Positions 16,313 to 25,592 are shown, counted from the stretch's first letter. The stretch is DNA of 64,000 nucleotides from Opitutaceae bacterium (GCA_027482185.1 JAIXWF010000022.1:372001-436000), one strand, 5' to 3'. Translations and numbers: made by a program. Notes: a model not told the origin generated them from the sequence alone.

Positions 16313-17452
16313 ATGAAGACTCCCAGACTGCCGGCCCTGCGTTCGCGTCGATCCTTTCTCGGTGAACTCGCCGCGGGCGCGGCGGTGGCGGCGTTCGCGC
16401 CGTCGGTGCGCGGGCAGCCGGCGGCGCCGCGCAAGCTCGGCATCGCGATCGCCGGACTCGGCGGTTACGCGGCGGGGCAATTGGCGCCGGCGCTGCAGCT
16501 GACGCAGCACTGCGAGGTGCGCGGGGTTGTCACGGGCACGCCGGCGAAGGGCCGCGAATGGGCGCAGCATTTCCGTTTTCCCGAGACGAGCATCTACTCG
16601 TACGACACAATGGCGCGGTTGGCGGACAACCGGGACATCGACCTTGTCTATGTCGTGACGCCGAACGCGTTGCATCCGGCGCACACGATCGCGGCGGCGA
16701 AGGCGGGCAAGCACGTGATCTGCGAGAAACCGATGGCGAATACGGTGGCCGAGTGCGACGCGATGTTGGCGGCCTGCCGCGCGGCCAAGGTGAAACTTTC
16801 GATCGGCTACCGCCTGCAGTTCGAGCCGCATAACCTGGCGATGAAGGAACGCGCGCGGAGCGCGGAGTTCGGCCCTTACCTGAAGCTCAGCGGGGCGCTC
16901 GCGTTTCCGATCCGGCGGCGCGTGTGGCGCGTGGAAAAGGCGCTGGCGGGCGGCGGACCGCTGATGGACGTGGGCATCTACTGCATCCAGGCGGCGGGCA
17001 TGGCGGCGGATACGACCGGCACGAATCATGCGAAATTCGCGCCGGTGGCGATCACGGCGCGCGAGCACCCGAAGACGCGGCCGGAGTTCTTCCTCGATGT
17101 GGAGGAAGGCATCGACTGGACGATGGAGTTCGCGAACGGCGCGAAGGGCGAATTCATGACGAGCTACAACGTCGGCGCGGACCGCTTCCGCGCCGAGGGG
17201 GCAAAGGATTGGATCGAGTTCGCGCCGGCGTTTCCGTACGGCGGCCTGAAGGTGACGACGGCGCGCGGGCCCTTGGCTCTGGCGGTGCCGCCGAGCCAAC
17301 AGGCGGTGCAGATGGACCATTTCGCGCAGTGCGTGCGCGAAGGCCGAGAGTCGCCCGTGTCCGGGGAAATGGGGCGGCGCGACATGGTGATCATCGAGGC
17401 GATCTACGCGTCGGCCGCGGGGGGCGGGAAGCGGGTCGCGGTGAAGGTGTGA
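16313..17452 (+). CDS. Tat-exported Gfo/Idh/MocA oxidoreductase (paralogue 2)
   Basis: A 379-residue paralogue of the preceding gene. The twin-arginine signal is SRRSFLGELAAGAAVAAF. The nucleotide-binding motif is IAIAGLGGYAAGQL, followed by CEKPMANTVAECDAM, identical to paralogue 1, and GGGPLMDVGIYCIQ. A short insertion (ADTTGTNHAKFAP) distinguishes its substrate domain, so the two may accept different sugars. The start ATG repeats the MKTPR start of paralogue 1. It is followed by an inverted REP pair and a second REP-type hairpin before the convergent transglutaminase gene. Confidence 0.9.
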   Translation: MKTPRLPALRSRRSFLGELAAGAAVAAFAPSVRGQPAAPRKLGIAIAGLGGYAAGQLAPALQLTQHCEVRGVVTGTPAKGREWAQHFRFPETSIYSYDTMARLADNRDIDLVYVVTPNALHPAHTIAAAKAGKHVICEKPMANTVAECDAMLAACRAAKVKLSIGYRLQFEPHNLAMKERARSAEFGPYLKLSGALAFPIRRRVWRVEKALAGGGPLMDVGIYCIQAAGMAADTTGTNHAKFAPVAITAREHPKTRPEFFLDVEEGIDWTMEFANGAKGEFMTSYNVGADRFRAEGAKDWIEFAPAFPYGGLKVTTARGPLALAVPPSQQAVQMDHFAQCVREGRESPVSGEMGRRDMVIIEAIYASAAGGGKRVAVKV

Positions 17453-17475
17453 GGCCGGCGCGCGGGCGGGCAGGC

Positions 17476-17538
17476 GTAGGGGCGCGCCTCGTGCGCGCCT
17501 GGGGCGGACGGGTGGGCGCGGACGAGCCGCGCCCCTAC
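17476..17538. repeat. REP1 hairpins, inverted pair (BIME-like)
   Basis: Two 25-base elements face each other: 17476-17500 on plus and 17514-17538 on minus, 13 bases apart. Each begins with GTAG, then an 8-base arm, the loop CTCGT and a complementary 8-base arm. The left copy uses the arm GGGCGCGC and the right copy GGGCGCGG, each matched by its own second arm apart from one terminal mismatch in the left copy. Confidence 0.85.
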
Positions 17539-17550
17539 GGCGGAATAAGA

Positions 17551-17573
17551 CCCGGGCTGAAGCGCCGGGCTAC
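17551..17573 (-). repeat. REP2 hairpin
   Basis: A 23-base element read on minus: GTAG, arm CCCGGCG, loop CTTCA, arm GCCCGGG. Five of seven arm positions pair. It sits 12 bases from the REP1 pair, next to the 3' end of the convergent transglutaminase gene. Confidence 0.7.
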
Positions 17574-17594
17574 GTGGTCGGCGCCGCGTTCGGG

Positions 17595-18476
17595 CTACGC
17601 GGCGGGTTCGACGGTGACGCCGGTGGTCAGCGTGTGGTGGCCGCCGCCGGTGAAGAGGCCTTTGACGGGGCTGACGTCGGAGTAGTCGCGGCCGCGGGCG
17701 GCGACGATGTGGCCGGCGGCGACGTAGCAGGCGTTGGTCGGGTCGTAGTCGATCCAGCCCGTGCCGGGCACGTAGACCGAGACCCAGGCGTGCGAGGCGT
17801 CGGCGCCGCGCAGGCGCGGTTTGCCGGGCGGGGGCGTGGTCAGCAGGTAGCCGCTCACGTACGCGGCGGGGAGGCCATGCTGGCGGATGCAGCTGATGAA
17901 GAGGTGGGCGAAGTCCTGGCAGACGCCGCGTTTGAGGCGGAGGACGTCGGTGAGCGGCGTCGCGATCGTCGTAGCCTTGGCGTCGAACGTGAACTGCGTC
18001 GCGAAGCGCGCCCCGAGCGCGGTCAGCCACGTGAGCACGGTGGGGTCGTCGGCGTCGAGCCCGGCGGCGAGTTCGCGGGCGCCGGGGACGAGCGGCACCT
18101 GCGGGGAGGCGTGCAGGTATTGCTCGAGCGAATACTCGGTGCCGGCGGCGATGAGGTCCGCGACCTGGCGGCGCGCGGCGGACAGGGTCGGCGTGAGGCC
18201 GGGCATGGGCAGGACGGGTTCCTCGCGTTGCACGAGGCTGCGGCTCGTAATCACGAGCTCGGTGTGGGGCTCGCGCAGGGAAAAGAAATGCTGGCGGTTG
18301 CCGAAGACATCGGTGCGAGCGGCGAGGTCGGCGGGATGGGGCGCGATCTCGAGTTCGAAGGATTCGCGGCGCTGGGCGGCTTCGTTGCGCGGCTCGAGGT
18401 GCAGGGCCTGCCAGGCGACCGTCGTGGAGAACGTGTGCCGGTAGCGCGTGGTGTGGATGACGTGGTAGGCGGGCAT
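17595..18476 (-). CDS. Transglutaminase-like cysteine protease family protein
   Basis: A 293-residue protein with an N-terminal bacterial transglutaminase-associated domain (YHVIHTTRYRHTFSTTV) and a papain-like transglutaminase core. The catalytic triad is visible as Cys186 (RGVCQDFAHLFI), His229 (SHAWVSVYVPG) and Asp245 (DYDPTN). There is no signal peptide, so it is cytoplasmic. Its start lies two bases after the stop of the ATP-grasp/alpha-E gene, so the pair is coupled. This gene set is the conserved cluster described by Aravind and colleagues as a predicted peptide ligation and processing system. The substrate is unknown. Confidence 0.92.
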   Translation of the reverse strand: MPAYHVIHTTRYRHTFSTTVAWQALHLEPRNEAAQRRESFELEIAPHPADLAARTDVFGNRQHFFSLREPHTELVITSRSLVQREEPVLPMPGLTPTLSAARRQVADLIAAGTEYSLEQYLHASPQVPLVPGARELAAGLDADDPTVLTWLTALGARFATQFTFDAKATTIATPLTDVLRLKRGVCQDFAHLFISCIRQHGLPAAYVSGYLLTTPPPGKPRLRGADASHAWVSVYVPGTGWIDYDPTNACYVAAGHIVAARGRDYSDVSPVKGLFTGGGHHTLTTGVTVEPAA

Positions 18477-18478
18477 CG

Positions 18479-21031
18479 TCAGGTCGTCCGGGCGCCGGGC
18501 GTTTCCGCGTGGGTGAAGTAGACCTGAGTGACGCGGTCGCTGATCTCGGCGAGGGTGGCGTAGCTCTCGTTGAAGAACGCGGCGCTCTGGCCCGGGGCGG
18601 CGACAAGGGCGGCGGCGTCGAGGAGCCGCACGCGGCTGACGAGCCGGAAGGCGGTGGCGCGGAGGGCGGAGACGGCGCGCGGGGCGAGGTCGTCGGGCAG
18701 GGCGGCGAGGTGCTGGTCCATCTGGTCCGCGAGAAAGCGCAGGCTGCGCGGATTCTCGGGCGCGGAGAACAGCCACGCGATCACCGGCGCGGGCTGGAAC
18801 ATGCCGTGGAAGGTCGTGCGGTAGCTGAAGAGGCTGTCGGCGAAATGCAGGAGCGACTGGAGGCGGAACTCCGACGGCACCGCGGGCACCGCCGGCGCCG
18901 GCGGCGGCACGGGCGGGCGGCTCGCGCCGGCGGCGGGAGCGGGGGCCGGGGCGGCGACGTTGCCGCCGAGCAAGTGGCGCGCGAGGAAGACGAGCTGCTG
19001 GCCGCGCTCGAGGTGGCGGCCGAGCATGAGGAAGCGCCAGGCGAGATCGTGGGCGAGGGTTTCGTTGACGATGGCCTCGAGGGCGGCGAGGTGCGGCGCG
19101 AGTTCGAGGGCGGCGGGCGGCTCGGGCGAGTCGGCGGCTTGGCGCAGAAGGCGCAGGCAGCGCCAGGCTTCGGGGGGCAGGCGGACCTTGGCCTGATCAA
19201 GGTTGCGGATCAGGTGGTTGAGATTGGTGGCGAGGCTGCCGGGCAAAGCGGGGTTGTCGATCGAGGCGTCGAGCAGCGTATCCAGTTCCTCGAGCTTGGC
19301 GCCGGGCGGAATCGGCGCGCCCTGGATGTCGAGCAGGAGGCGGATCGCGGCGCCGGCGACGGCGGGATCGAGGGCGGCGATTTCGTCGCGGAGCAGCGGA
19401 TCGAGTTTGCCGAGCAGGCGTGTGAGCTGGCTCGTGCGCTCGAGGTAACGGCCGAGCCAGAAAAGATTGTCGGCGAGGCGGCTCGGCGTGTCGGCGGCGC
19501 GGCTGACCTGATCCGCCAACGGCACGGTCGGCGGGAGCGGAGCGGGATCGGCGCCGCCGGAGCGGAGGACCCAGGTGTCTTTCGTGATGCCGCCTTGCTG
19601 GAGCGTGACGATGGCGTCGTCGCCGTCGGGGTGGAAACGCGTGAGGCCGCCGGGCATGACGCGGTAGTCGCCGTCCTGCCACGTGACGAAGAGCCGCAGA
19701 ATGAACGGCACGGGGCGGAGGGCGCCGTCGGTCCACGACGGCGTGGTGCCGAGATGGACGCGTTCCTGGCCGCAGTAGGCGAAGGGGCGGGCGCGGATTT
19801 CGGCGGCGAGTTTTTCACGTTGCGCGGCGTCGAGCAGTTGGCCGAAGCGGCTGGTCGAGGGGCCGGGCAGGCGGAAGGTGGGTTTGACGACGAGGGAGTC
19901 GAGGCGGCCGAGGACGGTTTCGCGGGCGTCCTCGTGGCCGCACCACCAGGTGGCGACGCTCGGCAACTGGAGTTTCTCGCCGAGGACCTCGCGGGCGAGC
20001 GGGGCGAGGAAGGCGAGGAGACCGTTGGTTTCGAGGGCGCCGCCGCCGAGTTGGTTGGCGACGGCGACGCGCTGGCCGTGGGCGGCGTTCACGAGGCCGG
20101 GTACACCGAGGAGGGAGTGGCCGTGGAGCTCGAGCGGATCGCAGAAGGAGGAGTCGACGCGGCGGATGACGGTGTCGACGCGCTTGAGGCCGCCGACGGT
20201 GCGGAGGAAGACCTGGCGGTCGCGGGTGGTGAGGTCGGCGCCCTCGACGAGGGGGTAGCCGAGGTAGCGCGCAAGGTAGGCGTGTTCGAAGTAGGCTTCG
20301 TTGGCGGGGCCGGGCGTGAGGAAAACGACGCGCGGATCGATGCCGTGGCGATGGGGCGAGAGCTCGGTGACGGAAGTGCGGAAGCCGCGGAAGAAATCGT
20401 AGAGGCGCTCGACGGGGGCGCGGTTGAAAACCTGCGGGAGGGACTGGCGCGTGATGATCCGGTTCTGGAGCGAATAGCCGAGGCCGGAGGGAGCGTCGAT
20501 GCGGTCGCGGAGGACCCACCATTGGCCGTCGGGCGAGCGGGCGAGGTCGACGGCGCAGGTGTGGAGCATCACATCCTTCGGGCGGCCGAGGCCGGCGCAG
20601 GGCCGGAGGAAGTGGGGATTGGCGAGGGCGAGGGCGGCGGGGAGCGTGCCTTTCTTGAGCAGGCGCTGCGGGCCGTAGAGATCGCGGAAGATCTCGTTGA
20701 GCAGACGCGCGCGCTGGCGGAGGCCGGCGGAGAGGACGGCCCAGTCGTCGGGCGCGATGAGGAAGGGAACGACGTCGAGGGGCCAGGCCTGCACGGCGGA
20801 GCGTTCGCCGGCGTAGACGTTCATGCTGACGTCCTGCTCGACGACGGCGCGCTGGCAGGCGGCGTGGGCGGAGCGGAGGGCGGCGGCGGGGTCGGGCCCG
20901 AGGAGGCGGAGAAACTCGGCCCAATGCGGGCGCACGGTGCCGTCGGCGGCGAAGCACTCGTCGTGACGGTCGTCCGCGGCCGCGTAGGCGGCGAACGGAT
21001 CGGCGGGGGGCGACGAGACGGCGGCGGACAT
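18479..21031 (-). CDS. Circularly permuted ATP-grasp / alpha-E fusion protein
   Basis: An 850-residue fusion. The N-terminal ~470 residues are the circularly permuted ATP-grasp type 2 family (VPFLIAPDDWAVLSAGLRQRA, RIDAPSGLGYSLQNRIITRQ, RPVPFILRLFVT). Residues from about 490 onward are the alpha-E helical domain (SRLADNLFWLGRYLERTSQL, AWRFLMLGRHLERGQQL), interrupted by a proline/alanine linker. In many bacteria these are two genes; here they are fused. The ATP-grasp part is predicted to join a carboxylate to an amine using ATP. The start is the ATG at MSAAVSSPP. It lies between the transglutaminase-DUF2126 gene and the second transglutaminase and is probably co-transcribed with both. Confidence 0.92.
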   Translation of the reverse strand: MSAAVSSPPADPFAAYAAADDRHDECFAADGTVRPHWAEFLRLLGPDPAAALRSAHAACQRAVVEQDVSMNVYAGERSAVQAWPLDVVPFLIAPDDWAVLSAGLRQRARLLNEIFRDLYGPQRLLKKGTLPAALALANPHFLRPCAGLGRPKDVMLHTCAVDLARSPDGQWWVLRDRIDAPSGLGYSLQNRIITRQSLPQVFNRAPVERLYDFFRGFRTSVTELSPHRHGIDPRVVFLTPGPANEAYFEHAYLARYLGYPLVEGADLTTRDRQVFLRTVGGLKRVDTVIRRVDSSFCDPLELHGHSLLGVPGLVNAAHGQRVAVANQLGGGALETNGLLAFLAPLAREVLGEKLQLPSVATWWCGHEDARETVLGRLDSLVVKPTFRLPGPSTSRFGQLLDAAQREKLAAEIRARPFAYCGQERVHLGTTPSWTDGALRPVPFILRLFVTWQDGDYRVMPGGLTRFHPDGDDAIVTLQQGGITKDTWVLRSGGADPAPLPPTVPLADQVSRAADTPSRLADNLFWLGRYLERTSQLTRLLGKLDPLLRDEIAALDPAVAGAAIRLLLDIQGAPIPPGAKLEELDTLLDASIDNPALPGSLATNLNHLIRNLDQAKVRLPPEAWRCLRLLRQAADSPEPPAALELAPHLAALEAIVNETLAHDLAWRFLMLGRHLERGQQLVFLARHLLGGNVAAPAPAPAAGASRPPVPPPAPAVPAVPSEFRLQSLLHFADSLFSYRTTFHGMFQPAPVIAWLFSAPENPRSLRFLADQMDQHLAALPDDLAPRAVSALRATAFRLVSRVRLLDAAALVAAPGQSAAFFNESYATLAEISDRVTQVYFTHAETPGARTT

Positions 21032-21087
21032 CAAAGGGGGAGCTTCGCGGCGGGCGCGGCGGCGGCAAGCCGGCTTCTCGGGCTGAG

Positions 21088-21126
21088 GCGCCGGCGATGA
21101 AGCCACTCGCCGGCGCCCGCGGCTAC
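21088..21126 (-). repeat. GTAG-led long hairpin, REP2-like
   Basis: A perfect 10-base inverted repeat (GCGCCGGCGA at 21088-21097, its complement at 21107-21116) is separated by 9 bases. On the minus strand it is preceded by GTAG and its loop ends in CTTCA, like REP2. It lies between the DUF2126 gene and the ATP-grasp gene and could also affect read-through. Confidence 0.55.
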
Positions 21127-21157
21127 GGGAGGCGCGGCGGGATCAGGGGCGGGCGGG

Positions 21158-24100
21158 TCAGGGGCGGGCGACTTTGAAGGGATCGCGGAGGTCGAGGGTG
21201 TGCGGGTGCTCGGGGGCGATTTCGCGCGGGGCCGCGGGGAGCGGGCGGCCGGGCGTGTGGCCGTAGGGGAAGAAGCGCGCGAGGCGGCGGCTTTCGGCCT
21301 CGTAGGAATTCACGGGGAAGGTCGCGTAGTTGCGGCCGCCGGGATGGGCGACGTGGTAGGTGCAGCCGCCGAGGGCCTTGTCGTTCCACGCGTCGACGAG
21401 GTCGAAGACGAGCGGACTGTGCACGCCGATGGTCGGGTGGAGGCAGGACGGCGGCTGCCAGGCGCGGTAGCGCACGCCGGCGACGAACTCGCCGTTGACG
21501 CCGGTGGGCCGGAGCGGGACGCGGGCGCCGTTGCAGGCGACGTAGTAGCGCTCGGGCACGAGGCCCGTCACCTTGATCTGGATACGTTCGACGGAGGAGT
21601 CGACGAAACGCACGGTGCCGCCGGCGGCGCCCTCCTCGCCCATGACGTGCCAGGGTTCGAGGGCGTGGCGCAGCTCGAGCTCCATGCCGCGGTAGTTGAC
21701 GCGGCCGTTGAGCGGGAAGCGGAACTCGAAGTGCGGGTCGAACCAGGCGTCCTCGAAGCCGAGGTCCCAGGCGCGCAGGTCGGCCATGACGTCGGCGAAA
21801 TCCTGCCGGCACCAATGCGGCAGCAGGAAACGGTCGTGGAGGTCGGTGCCCCAGCGGACGAGGCGGTTGGGCGCGTAGGGGTGATCCCAGAAGCGCGCGA
21901 CGAAGGCGCGGAGGAGCAACTGCTGCGCGAGACTCATGCGCGCGTGGGGCGGCATCTCGAAGGCGCGCAACTCGAGCAGGCCGAGGCGGCCGGTGGCGCT
22001 GTCGGGCGAGTAGAGCTTGTCGATGCAGAACTCGGCGCGGTGGGTGTTGCCGGAGGCGTCGGTGAGGAGATTGCGGAAGATGCGGTCGACGAGCCAGGGC
22101 GGGACGGCGGCGAGGTTTTCCTGCTGTTTGGCGAGTTCGCGGAAAGCGATTTCGAGTTCGTAGAGGGAATCGTTGCGGGCCTCGTCGACGCGCGGCGCCT
22201 GGGACGTGGGCCCGATGAAGAGGCCGGAGAACAGGAAGCTGAGCGACGGGTGGTTGTGCCAGTAGGCGAGCAGACTCGGCAGCAGGTGGGGCCGGCGGAG
22301 GAGCGGGCTGTCGACGGGACGTTCGCCGCCGAGAATGAGGTGGTTGCCGCCGCCGGTGCCGGTGTGGCGGCCGTCGACCATGAACTTGTCGGTGCCGAGG
22401 CGGGATTCGCGGGCGGCGGCGTAGAGGTATTCGGTTTTCTCGGACAGCTCGCGCCAGGTGGACGAGGGGTGGATGTTGACCTCGATGACGCCGGGATCGG
22501 GCGTGACCTTGATGGAATTGAGGCGCGGATCGTAGGGCGGGAGGTAGCCCTCGATGACGATCGGCAGGTCGAGGTCGGCGGCGGTGGCTTCGAGGGCGGC
22601 GAGCAGATCGAGGTAGTCCTCGGTCGTGCGGACCGGCGGCATGAAGACGAAGAGATGGCCTTCGCGCGGCTCGATGCAGAGGGCGGTGCGCACGATCCAA
22701 GCCGCGCTTTCCTGCGCGGCGGGCACGCGGTCGGCGGGCGGCAGCGATTGCGGGCGCGGGTCGTGGTCGAGTCCGGGCGAGCCGCCGCGGGCGGCGCGCA
22801 GGGCTTCGGACGAGGAGACGGTGCGGCCGGCGGCGGGAATCGAGTACTGGCGGGCGAGGGCGGCGGCGTCGGGCAGCGGCGGCAGATCGAGCTGCGGGTC
22901 GGGCGGCGCGAGGTGGCGCACATCGGTCGGGGCGATCCACGGCTGGGAATCGAGGGGCAGGCGGAAGCCCATCGGCGAATCGCCGGGGATGAGGAACATC
23001 GTTTCCGGGCGGAGGAACCACGGACCGCTGGCCCAGCCCCAGGGGGCGGCGCGTTCGAGCGGGAGGGCGTAGCCGACGACGCGGTCGAGGCCCTGCTCGA
23101 AGATCTTGGCGAGGCGGGTGCGTTCCTCGGCGTTGGCGAGGTTGCTCTTGAGCGGGTCGACGTTGGCGGGGAGACGGCGCTCTTTCCAGAGGTAGTACCA
23201 GCTGTCCTCGTAGCCGGGGAGGAGCCATTTGGAGTCGACGCCGAGGTGCTGGGCGAGGCGGCGGGAGAAACGTTCGGCGTCGGCGGCGGTGCGGCCGGCG
23301 GGCTGGGCGATATCGGCGAGGAGGGCGGGATTCTTCCAGACGGGTTGGCCGTCGCGGCGCCAAATGGCGCTGAAGGCCCAGCGCGGGAGGGATTCGCCGG
23401 GGTACCATTTGCCCTGGCCGTAGTGGATGAAGCCGCCGGCGCCGTAGTGGTTCCAGAGGCGTTTGATCAGGGCTTCGGCGAGTTGGCGTTTCCGGGGGCC
23501 GACGGCGGCGGTGTTCCACTCGGGGCCGTCCATGTCGTCGATCGAGATGAAGGTGGGTTCGCCGCCCATGGTGAGGCGGACATCGCGTTCGCGGAGCTGG
23601 GCGTCGATTTTTTCGCCGAGGGCGTCGATCGCGGCCCACTGCAGATCGGTGTAGGGAAACGTGACGCGCGGGCTCTCGTAGATCCGGGAAACGGACATGG
23701 CGAAGTCGAAGGTGACTTCGCTCTTGTCGACGCCGCCGGAGATGGGGGCGGCGCTGGAGGGCTCGGGCGAGCAGGCGAGGGGCAGGTGGCCTTCGCCGGC
23801 GAGCAGGCCGGACGTGGGATCGAGGCCGACCCAGCCGGCGCCGGGGAGGTAGACCTCGCACCAGGCATGGAGATCGGTGAAGTCCTTTTCGGTGCCGGAG
23901 GGGCCGTCGAGGGATTTCTGGTCGGCGCGGAGTTGAATCAGGTATCCCGATACGAAGCGGGCGGCGAGGCCGCAGTGGCGGAAAGCCTGGACGAGGAGCC
24001 AGGCGGAATCGCGGCAGGAGCCGGAGGCTTTCGTGAGCGTTTCCTCGGGGGACTGGACGCCGGGTTCGAGGCGGATGATGTAGCGGACGAGCTGGTTGAT

Positions 24101-24559
24101 CCGGCGGTTAAGGCCGACGATGAAATCGATCGTGCGGACCTCCTTGCGATCGATGCCGGCGACAAAGGCGGCGAAGGCGGGCGTGGCGGCGAGGTCGTCT
24201 TTGCGGAGGAAGGGGGCGAGTTCGACCTGGAGTTTCGGTTCGTAGGCGAAGGGGAATTTCTCGGCGGCGGGTTCGAGGAAGAAGTCGAAGGGGTTGTAGA
24301 CGGCCATCTCGGCGACGAGATCGACCTCGATGGAGAACGAGCGCGTGGGCTGCGGGAAGACGAGGCGGGCGAGGTAGTTGCCCTGGGGGTCCTGCTGCCA
24401 ATTGATGAAGTGGCAGGCGGGTTCGACCTTGAGCGAGTAGCTGAGGACGGGCGTGCGGCAATGCGGGGCGGGGCGGAGCCGGACGACTTGGGGCCCGAGG
24501 CGGACGAGGCGGTCGTAGCGGTACGCGGTCTTGTGGTGGAGGGCGACGTGGATGGCCAT
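21158..24559 (-). CDS. Transglutaminase / DUF2126 large protein
   Basis: A 1133-residue protein. Residues 1-290 form a transglutaminase module with an N-terminal domain (HHKTAYRYDRLVRLGPQVVRL) and the triad Cys182 (SGSCRDSAWLLV), His231 (DLHAWCEVYLPG) and Asp247 (LDPTSG). The rest is DUF2126, with blocks such as RLTMGGEPTFISIDDMDGPEW, GQGKWYPGE and HPSSTWRELSEKTEYLYAAA. This two-part architecture is typical of the conserved ATP-grasp/alpha-E/transglutaminase cluster. It has no signal peptide. It is the first gene of the three-gene set and starts at the only good ATG before AIHVALHHKT. The biochemical role is unproven; peptide cleavage or cross-linking is inferred. Confidence 0.93.
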   Translation of the reverse strand: MAIHVALHHKTAYRYDRLVRLGPQVVRLRPAPHCRTPVLSYSLKVEPACHFINWQQDPQGNYLARLVFPQPTRSFSIEVDLVAEMAVYNPFDFFLEPAAEKFPFAYEPKLQVELAPFLRKDDLAATPAFAAFVAGIDRKEVRTIDFIVGLNRRINQLVRYIIRLEPGVQSPEETLTKASGSCRDSAWLLVQAFRHCGLAARFVSGYLIQLRADQKSLDGPSGTEKDFTDLHAWCEVYLPGAGWVGLDPTSGLLAGEGHLPLACSPEPSSAAPISGGVDKSEVTFDFAMSVSRIYESPRVTFPYTDLQWAAIDALGEKIDAQLRERDVRLTMGGEPTFISIDDMDGPEWNTAAVGPRKRQLAEALIKRLWNHYGAGGFIHYGQGKWYPGESLPRWAFSAIWRRDGQPVWKNPALLADIAQPAGRTAADAERFSRRLAQHLGVDSKWLLPGYEDSWYYLWKERRLPANVDPLKSNLANAEERTRLAKIFEQGLDRVVGYALPLERAAPWGWASGPWFLRPETMFLIPGDSPMGFRLPLDSQPWIAPTDVRHLAPPDPQLDLPPLPDAAALARQYSIPAAGRTVSSSEALRAARGGSPGLDHDPRPQSLPPADRVPAAQESAAWIVRTALCIEPREGHLFVFMPPVRTTEDYLDLLAALEATAADLDLPIVIEGYLPPYDPRLNSIKVTPDPGVIEVNIHPSSTWRELSEKTEYLYAAARESRLGTDKFMVDGRHTGTGGGNHLILGGERPVDSPLLRRPHLLPSLLAYWHNHPSLSFLFSGLFIGPTSQAPRVDEARNDSLYELEIAFRELAKQQENLAAVPPWLVDRIFRNLLTDASGNTHRAEFCIDKLYSPDSATGRLGLLELRAFEMPPHARMSLAQQLLLRAFVARFWDHPYAPNRLVRWGTDLHDRFLLPHWCRQDFADVMADLRAWDLGFEDAWFDPHFEFRFPLNGRVNYRGMELELRHALEPWHVMGEEGAAGGTVRFVDSSVERIQIKVTGLVPERYYVACNGARVPLRPTGVNGEFVAGVRYRAWQPPSCLHPTIGVHSPLVFDLVDAWNDKALGGCTYHVAHPGGRNYATFPVNSYEAESRRLARFFPYGHTPGRPLPAAPREIAPEHPHTLDLRDPFKVARP

Positions 24560-24715
24560 GAGGGCGGGTTTTGCGCGGCGAACAGGAACATTTAGCAGGA
24601 GCCGGGCCGCAATGGCAGGAACGTGAGGATTGGGTTAATTCCAATCTGTCATGCGGTTAAGGGCGGAGGTTCAGGCGATTGGCGGTAGGGCGGGGCGGGG
24701 GGATGGGACGGATGA

Positions 24716-24738
24716 CCCGGGCTGAAGGCCCGGGCTAC
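24716..24738 (-). repeat. REP2 hairpin, perfect copy
   Basis: Read on minus: GTAG, arm CCCGGGC, loop CTTCA, arm GCCCGGG, a perfect 7-base stem. It lies 27 bases upstream of the envelope protein start, in a divergent spacer. Confidence 0.8.
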
Positions 24739-24765
24739 GGGCGGAGGGCGAAACCTTTGGGAGCG

Positions 24766-25485
24766 ATGCGCGTCCCAAGCGGCATGATGCTTCGATTTTG
24801 CCGGCGGGTGGTGTTGGGTTCGGGGGTCGCGGTGCTCGTGTTTTCCGCGGCGGGCGGGTTGGCGGCGCAGGGAATCGGCAACGCGCCGACGGTGGCGCCG
24901 GCGCCGATGGTCGATCAGCCGCTGGCGCCGGTGGCCAACGACACGCCGGACGAGCGGCCTTCGGACCAACACGTGTGGGTGCCCGGGCATTGGCGGTGGA
25001 GCGAAGGCGCGTATGTGTGGGAGAGCGGGCGTTGGACCGTGCCGCCGGCGGCCGGGGCGATCTGGCAGGGGCCGGAGTGGCAGCGGCAGACAAACGGGTA
25101 CGTCTTGAAGGAAGGGAATTGGCTGGCGGGCAATGTGAGCGCGCCGGCACCGGCGGCCGTGACGTCCCCGGCCCCCGCGGTCGGGCAAGTCGTGCGCGCG
25201 GCGCCGACCTCGCCGACGCAGGTGGTGGTGGCGGCTCCGACGCGGCCGGCGCCGGACGTCGTGGTCGTGATGGCGCCGCCGGCGCTGCGGCGCGAGGTGG
25301 TGCTGGTGCGGCCGTCGCCGCGGCACGTGTGGGTGCCGGGCTATTGGTCGTGGCGCGGGGGGCGCCACGTGTGGATCGCGGGGCACTATACGTTGCCGCC
25401 GCGGGGGTATGTGGCGTGGGTGGAACCGCGGTGGGAACGGCGCGGCGGGGGATATTTCTTTGTGGAGGGTAGTTGGCGGCGCTGA
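24766..25485 (+). CDS. Exported YXWGXW-like envelope protein
   Basis: A 239-residue secreted protein. The signal peptide follows MMLRFCRRV and ends near GGLAAQG. The mature protein contains tryptophan-rich repeats, HVWVPGHWRWSEGAYVWESG in the first half and HVWVPGYWSWRGGRHVWIAG in the second. They flank an alanine/proline/valine linker (PAPAAVTSPAPAV). Such repeats occur in small outer-membrane or periplasmic proteins of unknown function, often called YXWGXW proteins. I use the ATG preceded by GGGAG; two further ATGs at 24784 and 24787 are possible starts. It is monocistronic, with the gene-free repeat spacer 25486-25857 after it. Confidence 0.78.
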   Translation: MRVPSGMMLRFCRRVVLGSGVAVLVFSAAGGLAAQGIGNAPTVAPAPMVDQPLAPVANDTPDERPSDQHVWVPGHWRWSEGAYVWESGRWTVPPAAGAIWQGPEWQRQTNGYVLKEGNWLAGNVSAPAPAAVTSPAPAVGQVVRAAPTSPTQVVVAAPTRPAPDVVVVMAPPALRREVVLVRPSPRHVWVPGYWSWRGGRHVWIAGHYTLPPRGYVAWVEPRWERRGGGYFFVEGSWRR

Positions 25486-25518
25486 GCGCGGTTCGGCGTT
25501 TTTGAAGATTTTGAGGGA

Positions 25519-25592
25519 AACGCGAAGACGCCAAGGAGGCGAAGAAACGCAAAGCGCAGGGGCGAGCCTTTGCGCTGCCTCGCGACTTTGCG
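25519..25592. repeat. Nonad word arrays, inverted arms
   Basis: Four contiguous 9-base words of the AACGCGAAG type run 25519-25554. Three complementary words (GCCTTTGCG, GACTTTGCG) run 25566-25592. They can fold into an imperfect hairpin 34 bases after the envelope protein stop. Confidence 0.75.

Noticed and set aside
18509-24595. Very long plus-strand frames opposite the ATP-grasp and DUF2126 genes
   Set aside because: They are glycine/glutamate/arginine-rich mirror frames of genes with intact catalytic motifs, so they are shadows.
24649-25552. Minus-strand proline/arginine-rich frames opposite the YXWGXW-like gene
   Set aside because: Low-complexity antisense translation; the plus frame has a signal peptide and tryptophan repeats.
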